Shown here piece by piece: positions 62,787-64,000 of a DNA stretch of 64,000 nucleotides. The notes beneath the pieces were generated by a model. That model searched no databases and was not told where the DNA came from. It saw only the letters and a list, made by a program, of their open reading frames with translations. The stretch is from Jannaschia aquimarina. GTDB lineage: Bacteria; Pseudomonadota; Alphaproteobacteria; Rhodobacterales; Rhodobacteraceae. Made by a program: the position numbers and the translations under genes. Numbering within the stretch: position 1 is the first letter of the stretch; every line of letters starts with the position of its first letter. The stretch spans positions 23,621 to 87,620 of the forward strand of contig NZ_JYFE01000032.1 in assembly GCF_000877395.1 (NCBI RefSeq). The letters are read 5' to 3'.

Positions 62787-63881
62787 ATGGGTCCCTTCCC
62801 CCACGACGCCCCCCATTCCGAGATCAGCGAGGCGAACCCCGCCGGAACCGACGGGTTCGAGTTCGTCGAATTTGCGCATGAGGATCCGCAGGTGCTGCGC
62901 GATCTCTTCACGACGCAGGGATACACCCATGTCGCCACGCACAAGACGAAGGCCGTCGAGGTTTGGCAGCAGGGCGACATCACCTACTTGATCAACGCCG
63001 AGCCGGGCAGCCACGGGGCGCGCTTCGTGGCCGAGCACGGGCCCTGCGCGCCCTCGATGGGGTGGCGGGTGGCCGATGCGGACCACGCATTCCGCCATGC
63101 GGTCGCCAGGGGCGCCGAGCCCTATGAGGGCGGCGGGAAGGTGATGGATGTGCCCGCGATCGTCGGAATCGGCGGGAGCCTGATCTACTTCGTGGATCAG
63201 TACCGCGAGACCAGCCCCTACAACGCAGAGTTCGACTGGGTGACGGATGCCAATCCCGAGGGGGTCGGGTTCCACTATCTCGACCACCTCACCCACAACG
63301 TCCATCGCGGCAACATGGATGTCTGGTTCAAGTTCTACGGCGATCTGTTCAATTTCCGCGAGATCCGGTTCTTCGACATTCAGGGCAAGCATACGGGGCT
63401 CTACAGCCGTGCGCTGACCTCGCCCTGCGGGCGGATCCGCATCCCGATCAACGAGGATCGCGGCGAGACCGGGCAGATCGTGGAATATCTCAAGCGCTAT
63501 AATGGCGAGGGCATTCAGCACATCGCGGTGGGCGCCAAGGACATCTACGAGGCGGTGGATGCCATCGCCGATAACGGCGTCAGGTTCATGCCCAAGCCGC
63601 CCGAGACCTATTATCCGATGTCGAAGGAGCGTGTGACCGGCCACGAGGAGCCGCTGGACCGCATGGCGGAACACGGCATCCTGATCGACGGGGAGGGCGT
63701 CGTGGGCGGCGGTGAGACGCGGATCCTGCTGCAGATCTTCTCCAAGACCTGCATCGGGCCGATTTTCTTCGAGTTCATCCAGCGCAAGGGCGATGACGGC
63801 TTCGGCGAAGGCAACTTCAAGGCGCTGTTCGAGGCGATCGAGCAGGATCAGATCGACCGTGGCGTACTGAAAGCCTCCTGA
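62787..63881 (+). CDS. hppD: 4-hydroxyphenylpyruvate dioxygenase
   Basis: HPPD is a non-haem iron enzyme that converts 4-hydroxyphenylpyruvate to homogentisate in tyrosine degradation. The 364-residue product has the two vicinal-oxygen-chelate halves and the iron ligands H167 (YLDHLTHNV), H245 (GIQHIAVG) and E329 (IFFEFIQRKG). The C-terminal helix region FGEGNFKALFEAIE is typical. Its ribosome site AGGAGA sits in a possible hairpin. The divergent Lrp gene is the likely regulator. No other homogentisate-pathway gene is in the window. Confidence 0.97.
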   Translation: MGPFPHDAPHSEISEANPAGTDGFEFVEFAHEDPQVLRDLFTTQGYTHVATHKTKAVEVWQQGDITYLINAEPGSHGARFVAEHGPCAPSMGWRVADADHAFRHAVARGAEPYEGGGKVMDVPAIVGIGGSLIYFVDQYRETSPYNAEFDWVTDANPEGVGFHYLDHLTHNVHRGNMDVWFKFYGDLFNFREIRFFDIQGKHTGLYSRALTSPCGRIRIPINEDRGETGQIVEYLKRYNGEGIQHIAVGAKDIYEAVDAIADNGVRFMPKPPETYYPMSKERVTGHEEPLDRMAEHGILIDGEGVVGGGETRILLQIFSKTCIGPIFFEFIQRKGDDGFGEGNFKALFEAIEQDQIDRGVLKAS

Positions 63882-63965
63882 CCGCGGCCGCTTTCACGAA
63901 TGTTCAACCAATGCGGCGATCCTGCACGGATCGTCGGATCGGCGCGGATCGCGAACCGGAAAATC

Positions 63966-64000
63966 GCTGTGCACCCCCCCGCGCACCCCCTGTGCACCCC
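63966..64000. repeat. GTGCAC tandem repeat, copy B (cut by the window edge)
   Basis: GCTGTGCACCCCCC, then a GCGCAC unit, then GTGCACCCC, spaced 12 and 11 bases, running off the end of the window. It matches the rnc-era repeat at 17871-17911 in unit and order, with one extra C and one T-to-C change. It lies 85 bases after the hppD stop. Confidence 0.85.

Overview
The window is a 64 kb piece of a high-GC alphaproteobacterial chromosome, almost certainly from the Rhodobacterales (Roseobacter/Rhodobacteraceae group). The evidence is the gene order and family content (phoH-ybeY-corC-lnt-metK; pdxJ-acpS-lepB-rnc-era-recO; dnaG-rpoD; a tad pilus locus; a DUF1491 protein; a Hint_2 protein), a SAM/SAH riboswitch in front of metK (a class known from Rhodobacterales), TTAA-N7-TTAA CtrA-type boxes, and G-rich intergenic palindromes of a style common in this family. 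No insertion sequence, prophage, CRISPR array, rRNA or tRNA gene was seen. Most of the window is core chromosome.

Layout. 1-8.9 kb: a partial glycosyltransferase-like gene, miaB, a small secreted protein, then phoH, a membrane protein, ybeY, corC and lnt, followed by riboswitch-controlled metK and a 46-aa ORF. 9-13.4 kb (minus): Nudix hydrolase, phosphoglycolate phosphatase and a periplasmic molybdenum hydroxylase (IorAB-like) with a two-haem-motif protein. 13.5-20 kb (plus): pdxJ, a LysE exporter, two unknown proteins, acpS, lepB, rnc, era, DUF1491 and recO, with many one- to four-base overlaps. 20-29.7 kb: msrA, an MFS transporter, a YcxB-like membrane protein with an internal duplication, rpsD, a Hint protein, a lipocalin, and the PdeM/DEXH-helicase DNA repair pair.

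29.8-44.1 kb: a complete leftward tad (Flp type IVb pilus) locus: AAA ATPase, prepilin peptidase, two TPR lipoproteins, TadC, TadB, TadA/CpaF, TadZ/CpaE, an OmpA-like protein in the usual CpaD position, the CpaC secretin, CpaB, an Flp pilin and a second pilin-like mini-protein. A divergent lytic transglycosylase follows. The TadE/TadE/TadG minor-pilin block lies separately at 55.5-58.5 kb. 44.2-46.5 kb: the two subunits of a 3-oxoacid CoA-transferase (scoA, scoB) with a LOV blue-light sensor protein encoded between them in one tight transcription unit. This is the most striking arrangement in the window. 46.7-55.4 kb: glpK, then a leftward run dnaG-rpoD-wHTH-like protein-hlyU-DCC-yjbQ-nrdR-ribD. 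58.7-64 kb: Glu/Leu/Phe/Val dehydrogenase, a KefB-type antiporter, an Lrp regulator and divergent 4-hydroxyphenylpyruvate dioxygenase.

Together these suggest a free-living, surface-attaching, aerobic heterotroph with amino-acid and ketone-body catabolism. CtrA-type control and light sensing are suggested by sequence only. All function calls come from reading motifs by eye. No database search was run.
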